A stretch of 64,000 bases of DNA from Nonomuraea indica (GTDB lineage Bacteria > Actinomycetota > Actinomycetes > Streptosporangiales > Streptosporangiaceae): positions 281,042 to 345,041 of the forward strand of contig NZ_KZ559474.1 in assembly GCF_002850745.1 (NCBI RefSeq), written 5' to 3'. Both the position numbers and the translations under genes were made by a program. How positions within the stretch are numbered: position 1 is the stretch's first letter; each line of letters opens with the position of its first letter. The notes below the pieces were generated by a model, which worked only from the letters and a program-made list of their open reading frames with translations, was not told the DNA's origin and did no database searches. Shown piece by piece: positions 8,315 through 16,083 of the stretch.

Positions 8315-8765
8315 GCTCGTCCAGCAGCCGCTGGAGCTCGGAGCGCAGGTAGTCGCGGGTCGCCACCTCGCTCAGCGCCATCCGCAGCCCGGCGATCTCG
8401 CGGGTCAGATACTCGATCTCGGCCTGGTCGCGCTCGGCCCGCTCGCGGTCCTGCTCGTACTGGACGCGGTCGCGGTCGGCCTGCCTGTTCTGGGCGAGCA
8501 GGATGAGCGGCGCCGCGTACGACGCCTGCAGCGACAGCATGAGGGTGAGGAAGATGAACGGGTACGGATCGAAGGCCAGGGATCGGGGGGCCGCGACGTT
8601 CCAGGTCACCCACACCCCGACGAACACCGTCATGTAGACGATGAACCTGGCGGTGCCGAGGAAGCGCGCGATGCGCTCCGACAGGCGGCCGAACGCCTCG
8701 CGGTCGTAGTGCGGGCGCAGCGTCCGGCGCAGGTCGCGAGGCTGGTCGAGGCGTTCGGCGGTCAC
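8298..8765 (-). CDS. DUF1003 family membrane protein
   Basis: 155 aa. Two membrane spans (FIVYMTVFVGVWVTW and PFIFLTLMLSLQASYAAPLI) are joined by a short loop and followed by the family signature ILLAQNRQADRDR and a charged coiled-coil tail rich in Glu and Arg. DUF1003 has no established biochemical role. It is translationally coupled to the preceding MgtE-N/CBS gene (4-nt overlap), as in the M. tuberculosis Rv1231c-Rv1232c region, so the two probably act together, possibly in divalent cation handling (inference). Confidence 0.85.
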   Translation of the reverse strand: MTAERLDQPRDLRRTLRPHYDREAFGRLSERIARFLGTARFIVYMTVFVGVWVTWNVAAPRSLAFDPYPFIFLTLMLSLQASYAAPLILLAQNRQADRDRVQYEQDRERAERDQAEIEYLTREIAGLRMALSEVATRDYLRSELQRLLDELRERP

Positions 8766-9967
8766 GGGTGCGCCCTTTCGCGCCAGTCCTCGGGCAGCAT
8801 GTGGTCCAGCACGTCGTCCACGGTGACCGCGCCGACGAGCCGGCCCAGCTCGTCGACGACCGGCGCCGCCACCAGGTTGTAGCTGGCCAGGTAGAAGGCG
8901 ACGTCGGGCAGCGTGAAGCCGGGCCTGATCGGGTCGATGGACGGGTCGAGCACGGCGCCGAGCAGGGTCGACGGCGGGTCGCGCAGCAGGCGCTGGAAGT
9001 GGGTCACGCCCAGGTACGCCCCGGTCGGCGTCTCGTTGGGGGGCCGGGTCACGTACACCTGGGCGGCGACGGCCGGCGTGAGGTCCTGGTGCCGGATGTG
9101 CGCGAGCGCCTCGGCCACCGTGGCGCTCGGCGGCAGGATCACGGGCTCGGTGGTCATCATGCCGCCGGCCGTGTCGTGCGGGTAGGTGAGCAGGCGCCGC
9201 ACCGGAGCGGCCTCCCGCGGCTCCATCAGGGCCAGCAGCCGGGTGGCCTGCTCCTCGGGCAGGTCGTGCAGCAGGTCGGCGGCGTCGTCGGGACCCATCT
9301 CCTCCAGCACGTCGGCGGCCCGCTCGGGTTCGAGGGTGCCGAGGATGCCGATCTGGTCGCCCGGCGGCAGCTCTTCCAGCACGTCGGCGAGCCGGTCGTC
9401 GTCGAGGGCGCGGGCGATCTCGACGCGCCGCTTGCCGGGCAGCTCGTGCAGGGCGCTGGCCATGTCGGCCGGCCGCATCGACTCGAACGCCGCGATCAGC
9501 CCGGCCGCGCCCTGGTCCTTCTGCAGGACGTTGAACCCCGACACCTCGTTCCAGGCGGCGACTCTCGGCTCGCGCCGCCGCCTGCCCCGGTAGGCGGCGA
9601 CCTTGGTGATCTCCCAGACCGACGGTTTGGTCTCCTCCATCGCCACGTCGTAGACGATCATCGGTTCGCCGTCGATGGTCACGGTGAGGTCGAGCATCTC
9701 GCCGATGACCAGCGTCTCGCTGGCGCGCTTCTCGAACCGGCGCACGTTGAGCTTCCCGGTGAAGACGACCGCGCCCGCCTCGATGCCGCGTACGCGGGTC
9801 ATGGGCAGGAACACCCGGCGGCGCGGCTGAACCTCGACGACCATGCCGTGCACGCTGGGCGGCCGGGTGCCGCGCAGGCCGGCCACGACATCCCGGATGC
9901 GGCCGATAGGGTCGCCCGCGGGATCGAAGACCGAGGTCCCGGCCAGGCGGGCCACGAAGATCTTCAT
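8762..9967 (-). CDS. MgtE N-terminal/CBS domain protein lacking the transport domain
   Basis: 401-aa cytoplasmic protein. Residues 1-130 resemble PRC-barrel segments (DPAGDPIGRIRDVVAGLRG), residues about 170-270 form the MgtE intracellular superhelix with its E/D-rich repeats (DVLEELPPGDQIGIL, VLEEMGPDDAADLLHDLPEE), and the C-terminus holds two CBS motifs (GGMMTTEPVILPPSATVAEA; LVGAVTVDDVLDHMLPEDW). The membrane channel of MgtE is absent, so this is a Mg2+ sensor-like module rather than a transporter. It overlaps the DUF1003 gene by 4 nt and corresponds to Rv1232c in M. tuberculosis. Confidence 0.85.
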   Translation of the reverse strand: MKIFVARLAGTSVFDPAGDPIGRIRDVVAGLRGTRPPSVHGMVVEVQPRRRVFLPMTRVRGIEAGAVVFTGKLNVRRFEKRASETLVIGEMLDLTVTIDGEPMIVYDVAMEETKPSVWEITKVAAYRGRRRREPRVAAWNEVSGFNVLQKDQGAAGLIAAFESMRPADMASALHELPGKRRVEIARALDDDRLADVLEELPPGDQIGILGTLEPERAADVLEEMGPDDAADLLHDLPEEQATRLLALMEPREAAPVRRLLTYPHDTAGGMMTTEPVILPPSATVAEALAHIRHQDLTPAVAAQVYVTRPPNETPTGAYLGVTHFQRLLRDPPSTLLGAVLDPSIDPIRPGFTLPDVAFYLASYNLVAAPVVDELGRLVGAVTVDDVLDHMLPEDWRERAHP

Positions 9968-10059
9968 CTCTGCAGGCTAACAGCCATGTGGCATTGCGCC
10001 CGGGACCACCCTCGTGTCAGTATCAAATCCTGCTGACGGTAATTACGGATGGTGTTCTG

Positions 10060-11007
10060 ATGCGATATGCGGGCCTGGCGATCGCCTTCGTCTCCGCGTG
10101 GTGTTTCGCGTTCTCCGGTCCCATGGCCAAGTACCTCATCGCCGCCGGGCTCGCCCCGATCGAGGCGGTGTGGGCCCGGATGGCGGGCGCGGGGCTGCTG
10201 CTCCTGGCCGTCCTGGCCGTGGCGAAGCCGTCGGCGCTGCGCATCCCGCGCTCGCGGCTGCCCTTCTTCGGCATGTACGCGGTCGTCGCCGTGGCCGGGG
10301 TGCAGGCCCTCTACTTCGTGGCGATCACGCGGCTGCCGGTGGGCATCGCACTGCTGCTGGAGTTCATGGCGCCGGTGATGGTGGTCGTCTGGGTGCGCTT
10401 CGTGCGCAGGATACGGCTGGCGCGGGCGGCGTTCGTCGGCGCGGTGCTCGCGGTCGTGGGGCTCGGCATCGTCGTGGAGGCCTGGCAGGGGCTGCGGCTG
10501 GACGCGCTCGGCCTGCTCCTCGGGCTGGCCGCCGGGGCGTGCTGTGCCGGATATTTCCTGATGAGCGATAGCTTCGGGGACGACGTGGACCCGCTGGGCC
10601 TCATCGCCTGGGGCATGCTCGGGGCCGCCGTCGTGCTCGTCCCGTTCGCCAGGCCGTGGAACATCCCGTGGGAGGCGTTCACCGTCTCGGCCACGCCGCA
10701 GGGCGGGGTCACGCTGCCGGTCGCCGGGGCGTACCTGTGGATGGTGGTGATCGCGACCGTGACGGCGTACATCCTGGGCGTGACCGCGGTGCGGCGCCTG
10801 TCGGCGGCGATCGGCGCGACGGTGGCGTCGCTGGAGGTCATCGGAGGCGCGGTGGTCGCCTGGGCGCTGCTGGGCGAGACGCTCGGCGGGTTCCAGATCC
10901 TCGGCGGCCTGCTGGTCCTGTCGGGCGCGCTGCTCGCCCAGACGGCCAGGACCGGGCCCAAGGCGGCCGCGCCGGTCGAGCACGAGCCGGTGGCCGTGTC
11001 GCCCTGA
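10060..11007 (+). CDS. EamA/RhtA-type drug/metabolite exporter
   Basis: 315-aa inner membrane protein with about ten hydrophobic spans arranged as two EamA repeats. It opens MRYAGLAIAFVSAWCFAFSG, and the second repeat ends LGGFQILGGLLVLSGALLAQ, typical of the 10-TMS DMT superfamily (RhtA-like amino-acid or metabolite exporters). ATG 10060 is chosen because the upstream in-frame extension is not hydrophobic or protein-like. It is divergent from the MgtE-N gene by 92 bp. The substrate cannot be told from sequence. Confidence 0.82.
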   Translation: MRYAGLAIAFVSAWCFAFSGPMAKYLIAAGLAPIEAVWARMAGAGLLLLAVLAVAKPSALRIPRSRLPFFGMYAVVAVAGVQALYFVAITRLPVGIALLLEFMAPVMVVVWVRFVRRIRLARAAFVGAVLAVVGLGIVVEAWQGLRLDALGLLLGLAAGACCAGYFLMSDSFGDDVDPLGLIAWGMLGAAVVLVPFARPWNIPWEAFTVSATPQGGVTLPVAGAYLWMVVIATVTAYILGVTAVRRLSAAIGATVASLEVIGGAVVAWALLGETLGGFQILGGLLVLSGALLAQTARTGPKAAAPVEHEPVAVSP

Positions 11008-11033
11008 CGGCCTCGGCCGGGCGTGCCGTCAGG
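11003..11033 (+). terminator. Hairpin terminator overlapping the EamA stop codon
   Basis: CCTGACGGC (11003-11011) pairs perfectly with GCCGTCAGG (11025-11033) across a 13-nt loop; the left arm contains the TGA of the exporter gene. Confidence 0.6.
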
Positions 11034-11039
11034 CGGCCA

Positions 11040-11135
11040 GTGGCGTCGAGCGGTCACCGGCGTCACGCTGTCAGTGGCGTCAGGCGGTCACCGGCGTCAC
11101 GCTGTCAGTGGCGTCAGGCGGTCACCGGCGTCAGG
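11040..11135. repeat. 34-bp tandem repeat, about 2.8 copies
   Basis: Two full 34-bp units (11040-11073, 11074-11107; GTGGCGTCAGGCGGTCACCG then GCGTCACGCTGTCA) and a partial third lie between the EamA gene and the next gene. The stop codon and last six or so codons of the minus-strand gene ending at 11114 lie inside the third copy. Confidence 0.9.
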
Positions 11136-11485
11136 CGGATCACTGTGGACTCGCGGGCCCAGCGCTCCGCCAGGTGCTCGCTGTCGCGGGCGTTGAGCCG
11201 CTCCTTGGCCAGCACCGCCACCACCTCAGGCTCGGCGGCCTGGTCCACGACGGCGACCCGCGCGTCGAACTCCACCAGCAGGGCGCCGTTGTCCTTGCTG
11301 CGCAGGGTGACGCGCACCGTGTCGAGCGCGTCGAGGCCGGGCAGGTCCTGCTCCCCGCCGCCGGTCACCAGGTGGACGGCGCCGTCGTGCCAGACGTGCC
11401 AGGCCAGGCGGGGGCGGTCGAGGGTGACCCAGAGGACGCCGGACTTCTTGGCGCCCTCCTCGACGGCCGCGCGTGTGTCGCTCAC
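11114..11485 (-). CDS. Hypothetical protein, possible FMN-binding split-barrel (PPOX-like) fold
   Basis: 123-aa soluble protein starting at GTG 11485 (MSDTRAAVEEG). The segment SGVLWVTLDRPRLAWHVWHD followed by alternating beta-type strands (GAVHLVTGG, TVRVTLRSKDNG, LLVEFDARVAVVD) resembles the split-barrel of pyridoxamine-phosphate-oxidase-like proteins, but catalytic residues cannot be named. The C-terminus (IRLTPVTA) is encoded by the end of a tandem repeat, so its tail may be recently formed. Function unknown. Confidence 0.6.
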   Translation of the reverse strand: MSDTRAAVEEGAKKSGVLWVTLDRPRLAWHVWHDGAVHLVTGGGEQDLPGLDALDTVRVTLRSKDNGALLVEFDARVAVVDQAAEPEVVAVLAKERLNARDSEHLAERWARESTVIRLTPVTA

Positions 11486-11586
11486 GGCTCGACTGTAACC
11501 GCCCGTGCCGGCCCTGATAACCGGTGGCCGGACGGGCGGGGGGCCGCCTACAGTCACCTGCCGTGGACACCGGACTGGAGGATGGC

Positions 11587-12453
11587 GTGACGTACGGGAT
11601 CATGGAGCCCGAAGAGGCGGGGACGGTGCGGCTGCGCGACGGGCGCGCGCTCGGCTGGGCGGCCTGGGGGCCCGCGGACGGGGCGCCGGTGCTGTTCTTC
11701 AGCGGGGCGGCGATGGGCCGCAGTCTCGGCTTCGGCGCGGACGTCCTCGGCCGCCTCGGAGTGCGGCTGGTCGCGGTGGAGCGGCCCGGCCTGGGGGTCT
11801 CCGACCCCGCTCCGGACCGCACGCTGCTGAGCTGGCCCGGCGACGTCCGCGAACTCGTCTCCGGGCTCGGCCTGGAGGGCGGGGTGCGGGTCGTCGGGTT
11901 CTCGCACGGGGCGCCGTTCGCGCTGGCCTGCGCCGCCGCCGGGGTCGTGACGGCCGCTGCCGTGGTGTCCGGCCTGGACGAGCTGACCCATCCCGGGCTG
12001 CCGGTGGACCCGGCGGTGGCCGGGCTGCTGGCAGCGGCCGCCGACGACCCGGAGGCGTTCGAGGCGACCTTCGCCCGCGACGGCGGCGCCGAGATGATGT
12101 GGGGCCTGGTCACCGGGACGAGCGGTGAACGTGACCTGGCCGTCTACACGGACCCCGCCTTCGAGCCCGCCTACCGCCGCTCGCTGGCCGAGGGCTTCGC
12201 GCAGGGTGCGGCCGGCTACGCGCGGGACCTGGTGCTCGCCTTCCGGCCGTGGCCGTTCCGGGTGGAGGACATCCGGGTGCCGGTCGTGCTCTGGTACGGC
12301 GGGCACGACCCGGGCACCGTCCACTCGCCCGACCACGGGGCCGTCCTGGCCCGTCGCATCCCCGGCGCGCGGCGGCACCTGCTGCCCGAGGAGGGCGGCT
12401 CGCTGCTGTGGACGCGCGCCGAGGGCGTCCTGGCCGCCCTGCTCGCCGCGTGA
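11587..12453 (+). CDS. Alpha/beta hydrolase
   Basis: 288-aa soluble hydrolase. The nucleophile elbow is GFSHG, the acid is probably the Asp in WYGGHDPGT, and a late His lies in ARRHLLPEEGG; the oxyanion region is LFFSGAAMGRS. GTG 11587 follows GGAGG with 5-nt spacing, better than upstream alternatives. It converges on the P450 gene 16 bp away. Substrate unknown; the fold covers esterases, epoxide hydrolases and haloperoxidases. Confidence 0.8.
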   Translation: MTYGIMEPEEAGTVRLRDGRALGWAAWGPADGAPVLFFSGAAMGRSLGFGADVLGRLGVRLVAVERPGLGVSDPAPDRTLLSWPGDVRELVSGLGLEGGVRVVGFSHGAPFALACAAAGVVTAAAVVSGLDELTHPGLPVDPAVAGLLAAAADDPEAFEATFARDGGAEMMWGLVTGTSGERDLAVYTDPAFEPAYRRSLAEGFAQGAAGYARDLVLAFRPWPFRVEDIRVPVVLWYGGHDPGTVHSPDHGAVLARRIPGARRHLLPEEGGSLLWTRAEGVLAALLAA

Positions 12454-12468
12454 CGGGCGCGCCGCGCG

Positions 12469-13653
12469 TCAGAGGGTGACGGGCAGCGCGAGCAGCCGCC
12501 AGGTGCCGGGGTCCGGGGCGCGCGGCGCCTCCGGGACGGCGAGCGCGAGGCCGGGGAAACGGCGCAGCAGGGCCGAGAGCGCGATCTCCGTCTGCACGCG
12601 GGCCGGCGCCGCCCCCAGGCAGAAGTGCGGGCCGTGGGCGAAGCCCAGGTGGCCCACCGCTCCCGGCTCCCGCGTGACGTCGAACCGGTCGGCGTCCGCG
12701 AACGCGCGGGGGTCGCGGTTGACGGCCGCGAGCGACACGGTCACCGTGTCCCCCCTGCGCACCGGGTGCCCGTACAGGTCGACGTCCTCGCGCGCGTGAC
12801 GGGGGATCGTCAGCAGGTTAGGGCCGCACCAGCGGATCAGTTCCTCCACCGCCCGGGGCATGAGCGCCGGGTCCGCGCGCAGCGCGGCGAGCGCGTCCGG
12901 GTGGGCGAGCAGCACCTCCACGGCGTTGGCGACGAGGTGGGCGGGCGTCTGGCCGGCGAGGACGAGATGCCAGACCAGCGTGACCAGCTCGGTGTCGCCG
13001 AGCCGGTCGCCGTCCTCGTCGCGGACCCGGATGAGGTCGGACAGCAGGTCGTCGGCCGGTTCGCGGCGGCGGCGCGCGACCGCCTCCCTGGCCCCTTCGA
13101 TGATGCCGGGGATGGCCGCGCCGAAGGCCGGGCCGGCACCGGTCACGATCATGGCGCCGTACTCCCGCCAGCGCGGCCTGTCGGGCTCGGGCACGCCGAC
13201 CAGCTCGCAGACGACCTCCATCGGCAGCGGCTTGGCCACGTGTTCCAGCAGGTCCACCACGCCGTCCTCGGCGTGGCCCGGCAACGCGTCGAGGAGCCGC
13301 GCGACGATCGGCTCGACCACCTTCCGGAACGCGCCGGCGCGGCGCGCTGAGAACGCGGGCGCCACCAGCCTGCGCAGCCGCAGGTGCTCGGGCCCGTCCA
13401 TCTCGGACATGGTGCGCAGGTACGGCAGGCAGTCCTCGGGCACGTCGGGACGCATGAAGCTGCCGGAGGTGATCTCGAACCTGGGGTCGCCCAGCACGGC
13501 CCGCGCGCCCTCGTGGCGCGTCAGCGCCCACATCGGGCTCATCCCCGGCACGACGACCCGCGCCAGCGGCGAAAGCTCGCGGGCGCGCCCGTAGGCGGTG
13601 AACGGGTCGCGGATCACGTCGAGGTCGGTGAGGTGGATCTCGGGGAGTGACAT
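12469..13653 (-). CDS. Cytochrome P450 monooxygenase
   Basis: 394-aa soluble class I P450. The heme loop FAHGPHFCLGAAPAR has the thiolate Cys345, the K-helix ExxR is EELIR, and the ERR-triad region RFDVTREPGAVGHLGF is present. The I-helix reads LVLAGQTPAHLV: the usual acid-alcohol pair (as in AGHETT) is replaced by Thr-Pro, which may alter oxygen activation. No ferredoxin or reductase gene is adjacent. It is divergent from a CoA-ester lyase gene across 107 bp containing an inverted repeat. Substrate unknown. Confidence 0.9.
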   Translation of the reverse strand: MSLPEIHLTDLDVIRDPFTAYGRARELSPLARVVVPGMSPMWALTRHEGARAVLGDPRFEITSGSFMRPDVPEDCLPYLRTMSEMDGPEHLRLRRLVAPAFSARRAGAFRKVVEPIVARLLDALPGHAEDGVVDLLEHVAKPLPMEVVCELVGVPEPDRPRWREYGAMIVTGAGPAFGAAIPGIIEGAREAVARRRREPADDLLSDLIRVRDEDGDRLGDTELVTLVWHLVLAGQTPAHLVANAVEVLLAHPDALAALRADPALMPRAVEELIRWCGPNLLTIPRHAREDVDLYGHPVRRGDTVTVSLAAVNRDPRAFADADRFDVTREPGAVGHLGFAHGPHFCLGAAPARVQTEIALSALLRRFPGLALAVPEAPRAPDPGTWRLLALPVTL

Positions 13654-13659
13654 GGCTCA

Positions 13660-13691
13660 GATGATACGACAATCTGGATGGCGCTATCATC
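13660..13691. promoter_or_regulatory. Inverted repeat in the P450/lyase divergent promoter
   Basis: GATGATA (13660-13666) and TATCATC (13685-13691) form a perfect 7-bp inverted repeat with an 18-bp spacer, 7 bp upstream of the P450 start. It resembles an operator for a dimeric repressor; no regulator gene is next to it. Confidence 0.4.
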
Positions 13692-13760
13692 CGAATGCCG
13701 CGAGCATGCCGATGCGGATTCCCTCGGAGGGCGTGGCGGCGATGGTCTAGCGTGTGCCGC

Positions 13761-14699
13761 ATGCGCTCACGACGTTCCGTTCTCGCGGTGCCCGGCAGCA
13801 ACCCCCGCTTCCTGGAGAAGGCCCAGACCCTGCCGGTGGACGAGGTCTTCCTCGACCTGGAGGACTCCGTCGCGCCATCGGCCAAGCAGGAGGCCCGCGC
13901 CAACGTGGTGGCCGCGCTGCGCGAGGGCGACTGGACGGGCAAGACGCGCGTGGTCCGGGTCAACGACCTGACGACCCAGTGGACGTACCGCGACGTGATC
14001 GAGGTCGTGGAGCAGGCGGGCGACCGGCTCGACTGCGTGATGCTGCCCAAGGTGCAGGACAGCACCGAGGTCGTCTGGCTCGACACCCTGCTCACCCAGA
14101 TCGAGAAGACGATGGGCTTCGAGGTCAGCCGCATCGGCATCGAGGCGCAGATCGAGAACGCCCGCGGGCTGGTCAACGTCGACACCATCGCCGGGTCGTC
14201 ACGGCGACTGGAGACGCTGGTGTTCGGGCCGGCCGACTTCATGGCCTCGATCAACATGCGCACGATGGTCGTGGGGGAGCAGCCGCCCGGCTACACCGAG
14301 GGCGACGCCTACCACTACGTCCTCATGCGGCTGCTCATGGCGGCCAGGATGCACGACCTGCAGGTGATCGACGGGCCCTACCTGCAGATCCGGGACGTCG
14401 AAGGGTTCACCCGGGTGGCCAGGCGGGCCGCCGCGCTCGGCTTCGACGGCAAGTGGGTGCTGCACCCGGCGCAGGTGGACGCGGCCAACGAGGTGTTCTC
14501 GCCCAGCCAGGAGGACTACGACCACGCCGAGCTCGTCCTGGACGCCTACGAGTACGCCACGACGGTGCGGCGGCGCGGCGCGGTCATGCTCGGCGACGAG
14601 ATGATCGACGAGGCGTCGCGCAAGATGGCGCTCGTCGTGGCCGCCAAGGGTCGCGCCGCCGGGCTGAAGCGCACCTCGACGTTCAGCCCGGAGGGCTAG
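13761..14699 (+). CDS. HpcH/HpaI-CitE family CoA-ester lyase (malyl-CoA/citramalyl-CoA lyase type)
   Basis: 312-aa TIM-barrel enzyme that cleaves or condenses 3-hydroxyacyl-CoA esters with Mg2+. It opens MRSRRSVLAVPGSNPRFLEK; the barrel shows LDLEDSVAPSAK, the Glu metal ligand in IEAQIENARG, the Asp ligand in VFGPADFMASI and the C-terminal WVLHPAQVDAANEVFSPSQ. ATG 13761 is the only start consistent with this N-terminus. Which ester is used (malyl-, citramalyl- or methylmalyl-CoA) is unclear. Its stop overlaps that of the converging DUF6529 gene by 4 nt. Confidence 0.87.
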   Translation: MRSRRSVLAVPGSNPRFLEKAQTLPVDEVFLDLEDSVAPSAKQEARANVVAALREGDWTGKTRVVRVNDLTTQWTYRDVIEVVEQAGDRLDCVMLPKVQDSTEVVWLDTLLTQIEKTMGFEVSRIGIEAQIENARGLVNVDTIAGSSRRLETLVFGPADFMASINMRTMVVGEQPPGYTEGDAYHYVLMRLLMAARMHDLQVIDGPYLQIRDVEGFTRVARRAAALGFDGKWVLHPAQVDAANEVFSPSQEDYDHAELVLDAYEYATTVRRRGAVMLGDEMIDEASRKMALVVAAKGRAAGLKRTSTFSPEG

Positions 14700-15244
14700 A
14701 ACGTCACCCCGATCGTGGTGAAGAACCAGAACGACGAGGTCAGCCAGAGCCCGACCAGGGCGGTGAACGCCAGGCCGCCGAGCACGGGCAGCGTCCAGCC
14801 CGGCGTGTCGCGCCTGGGCAGGGCCAGCATCTTCGCCGTGAACACCCCGTAGAAGAAGCAGCCGAGCAGCGAGTGGGCGAGCACCCGGGGCACGTCGTAC
14901 TGCAGGCCCAGGGCGTACAGACAGTGGAAGGCGACGGGGATGGTGAGCACGAAGGCGAGCCGGCCCGACCAGCGGTGCACCCAGGGCGGGATGGCGACGC
15001 CGTACTTGCCCCACATCGACAGGGCGGACACCACCTGGACGAACGCGAGCACGAACGCGCCCGTCGTCAGCCACGACTTCATCGGCAGGGCGGCGGAGAA
15101 GCCCGCCGGGCCGACCGCGAACCCCGTGGGCGTGTGCAGCCGCCCGTACACGCCGAGGGCGACCATGGCCAGGCCGCCGGCCAGCAGGGGGACGAGCAGC
15201 GCGGTGAACCGGGTCCGGGAGGGTTCGTACATGAGGGAGGTCAT
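14696..15244 (-). CDS. DUF6529 family membrane protein
   Basis: 182 aa with about five membrane spans. The His-containing third and fourth spans (WVHRWSGRLAFVLTIPVAFH and VLAHSLLGCFFYG) resemble heme-coordinating helices of cytochrome b561/ferric-reductase-like proteins, so a redox role is possible (inference). ATG 15244 overlaps the stop of the upstream secreted-protein gene by 4 nt (ATGA), which implies joint translation and function. Confidence 0.72.
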   Translation of the reverse strand: MTSLMYEPSRTRFTALLVPLLAGGLAMVALGVYGRLHTPTGFAVGPAGFSAALPMKSWLTTGAFVLAFVQVVSALSMWGKYGVAIPPWVHRWSGRLAFVLTIPVAFHCLYALGLQYDVPRVLAHSLLGCFFYGVFTAKMLALPRRDTPGWTLPVLGGLAFTALVGLWLTSSFWFFTTIGVTF

Positions 15245-15981
15245 CGCATCTCCTGGATGAAGCCGTCGACGTCCTGGGGGTAGAGGGTGGCGCCGTCCAC
15301 GGACACGGGAGCGGTCGGCCGGTCGCCGTCCAGCTGGGGCACCCGCACCTGCGTCTCGTCCAGGACGGCGGCGCCGACCTGGGTGAAGCCGCCCTCGGGC
15401 CGCCGCAGCACGATCCAGCCGGCGCGCAGCCGGGCGCTCCTGATCTGCGCGGTGGCGCGGTACAGGCCCGACGGCTTCTTGACGGTGGCCGCGGTGAAGT
15501 TCCACTTCCTGCCGCCGAGCCTCAGCCAGCCGGTGGCCTTGCCGCCGCCCAGCGTCGCGCCGGCCGTCGCACCGCCGAAGCCCTCCAGCCCGACCTTGCC
15601 GCCGGTGGCGTCGCCCTTGAGCCACGCCTCCGTCCTGCCGTCGCAGAAGTAGCCGATGGCCTTGCCGCCGCGGACGGAGATCGCGATGAGGCCGCCGTTG
15701 CCCGGCACGCGGCCGGCGTAGTCGAGCTTGGTGCCGGCGGACGCCGACTCGCCGGACCGGGGGGTGGGGGACGGCTCGGCCGCGGGCGCGGTGGCCTCGG
15801 CTCCGTCGCCGGTCCCGTCCGGACCGCCGGTCCTCACGGCGTCGCCGGTCGTGTTCGTGTCGTCGGGCCGCGCCGCGGCGGTCGGGTCCGCCGCCGGTGC
15901 CGCGGTGACGCTGGCGACGCCCAGCCCGGCGGCGAGCACGGCTCCGGCAGCCAGCGTGACGATGGGTCCCAGCCTTGACAT
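15241..15981 (-). CDS. Secreted protein of unknown function, partner of the DUF6529 protein
   Basis: 246 aa. The N-terminus (MSRLGPIVTLAAGAVLAAGL) is a signal peptide or anchor, followed by a Thr/Pro/Ala/Asp-rich linker to residue about 85 and a beta-rich domain (GLIAISVRGGKAIGYFCDGR; GGRKWNFTAATVKKPSGLYR). A single Cys is seen in YFCDG. It is immediately upstream of, and translationally coupled to, the DUF6529 membrane protein. No catalytic motif is recognised. Confidence 0.7.
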   Translation of the reverse strand: MSRLGPIVTLAAGAVLAAGLGVASVTAAPAADPTAAARPDDTNTTGDAVRTGGPDGTGDGAEATAPAAEPSPTPRSGESASAGTKLDYAGRVPGNGGLIAISVRGGKAIGYFCDGRTEAWLKGDATGGKVGLEGFGGATAGATLGGGKATGWLRLGGRKWNFTAATVKKPSGLYRATAQIRSARLRAGWIVLRRPEGGFTQVGAAVLDETQVRVPQLDGDRPTAPVSVDGATLYPQDVDGFIQEMR

Positions 15982-16083
15982 TGGATCCGCTCCCAGGGGT
16001 CGACGGGCTGACCCCCTGAGCATCCGCCTGAATCGGCCTGCCGTCTGTGAACTATTGCGCATCGGACGGCTCAGAATGGAGAA

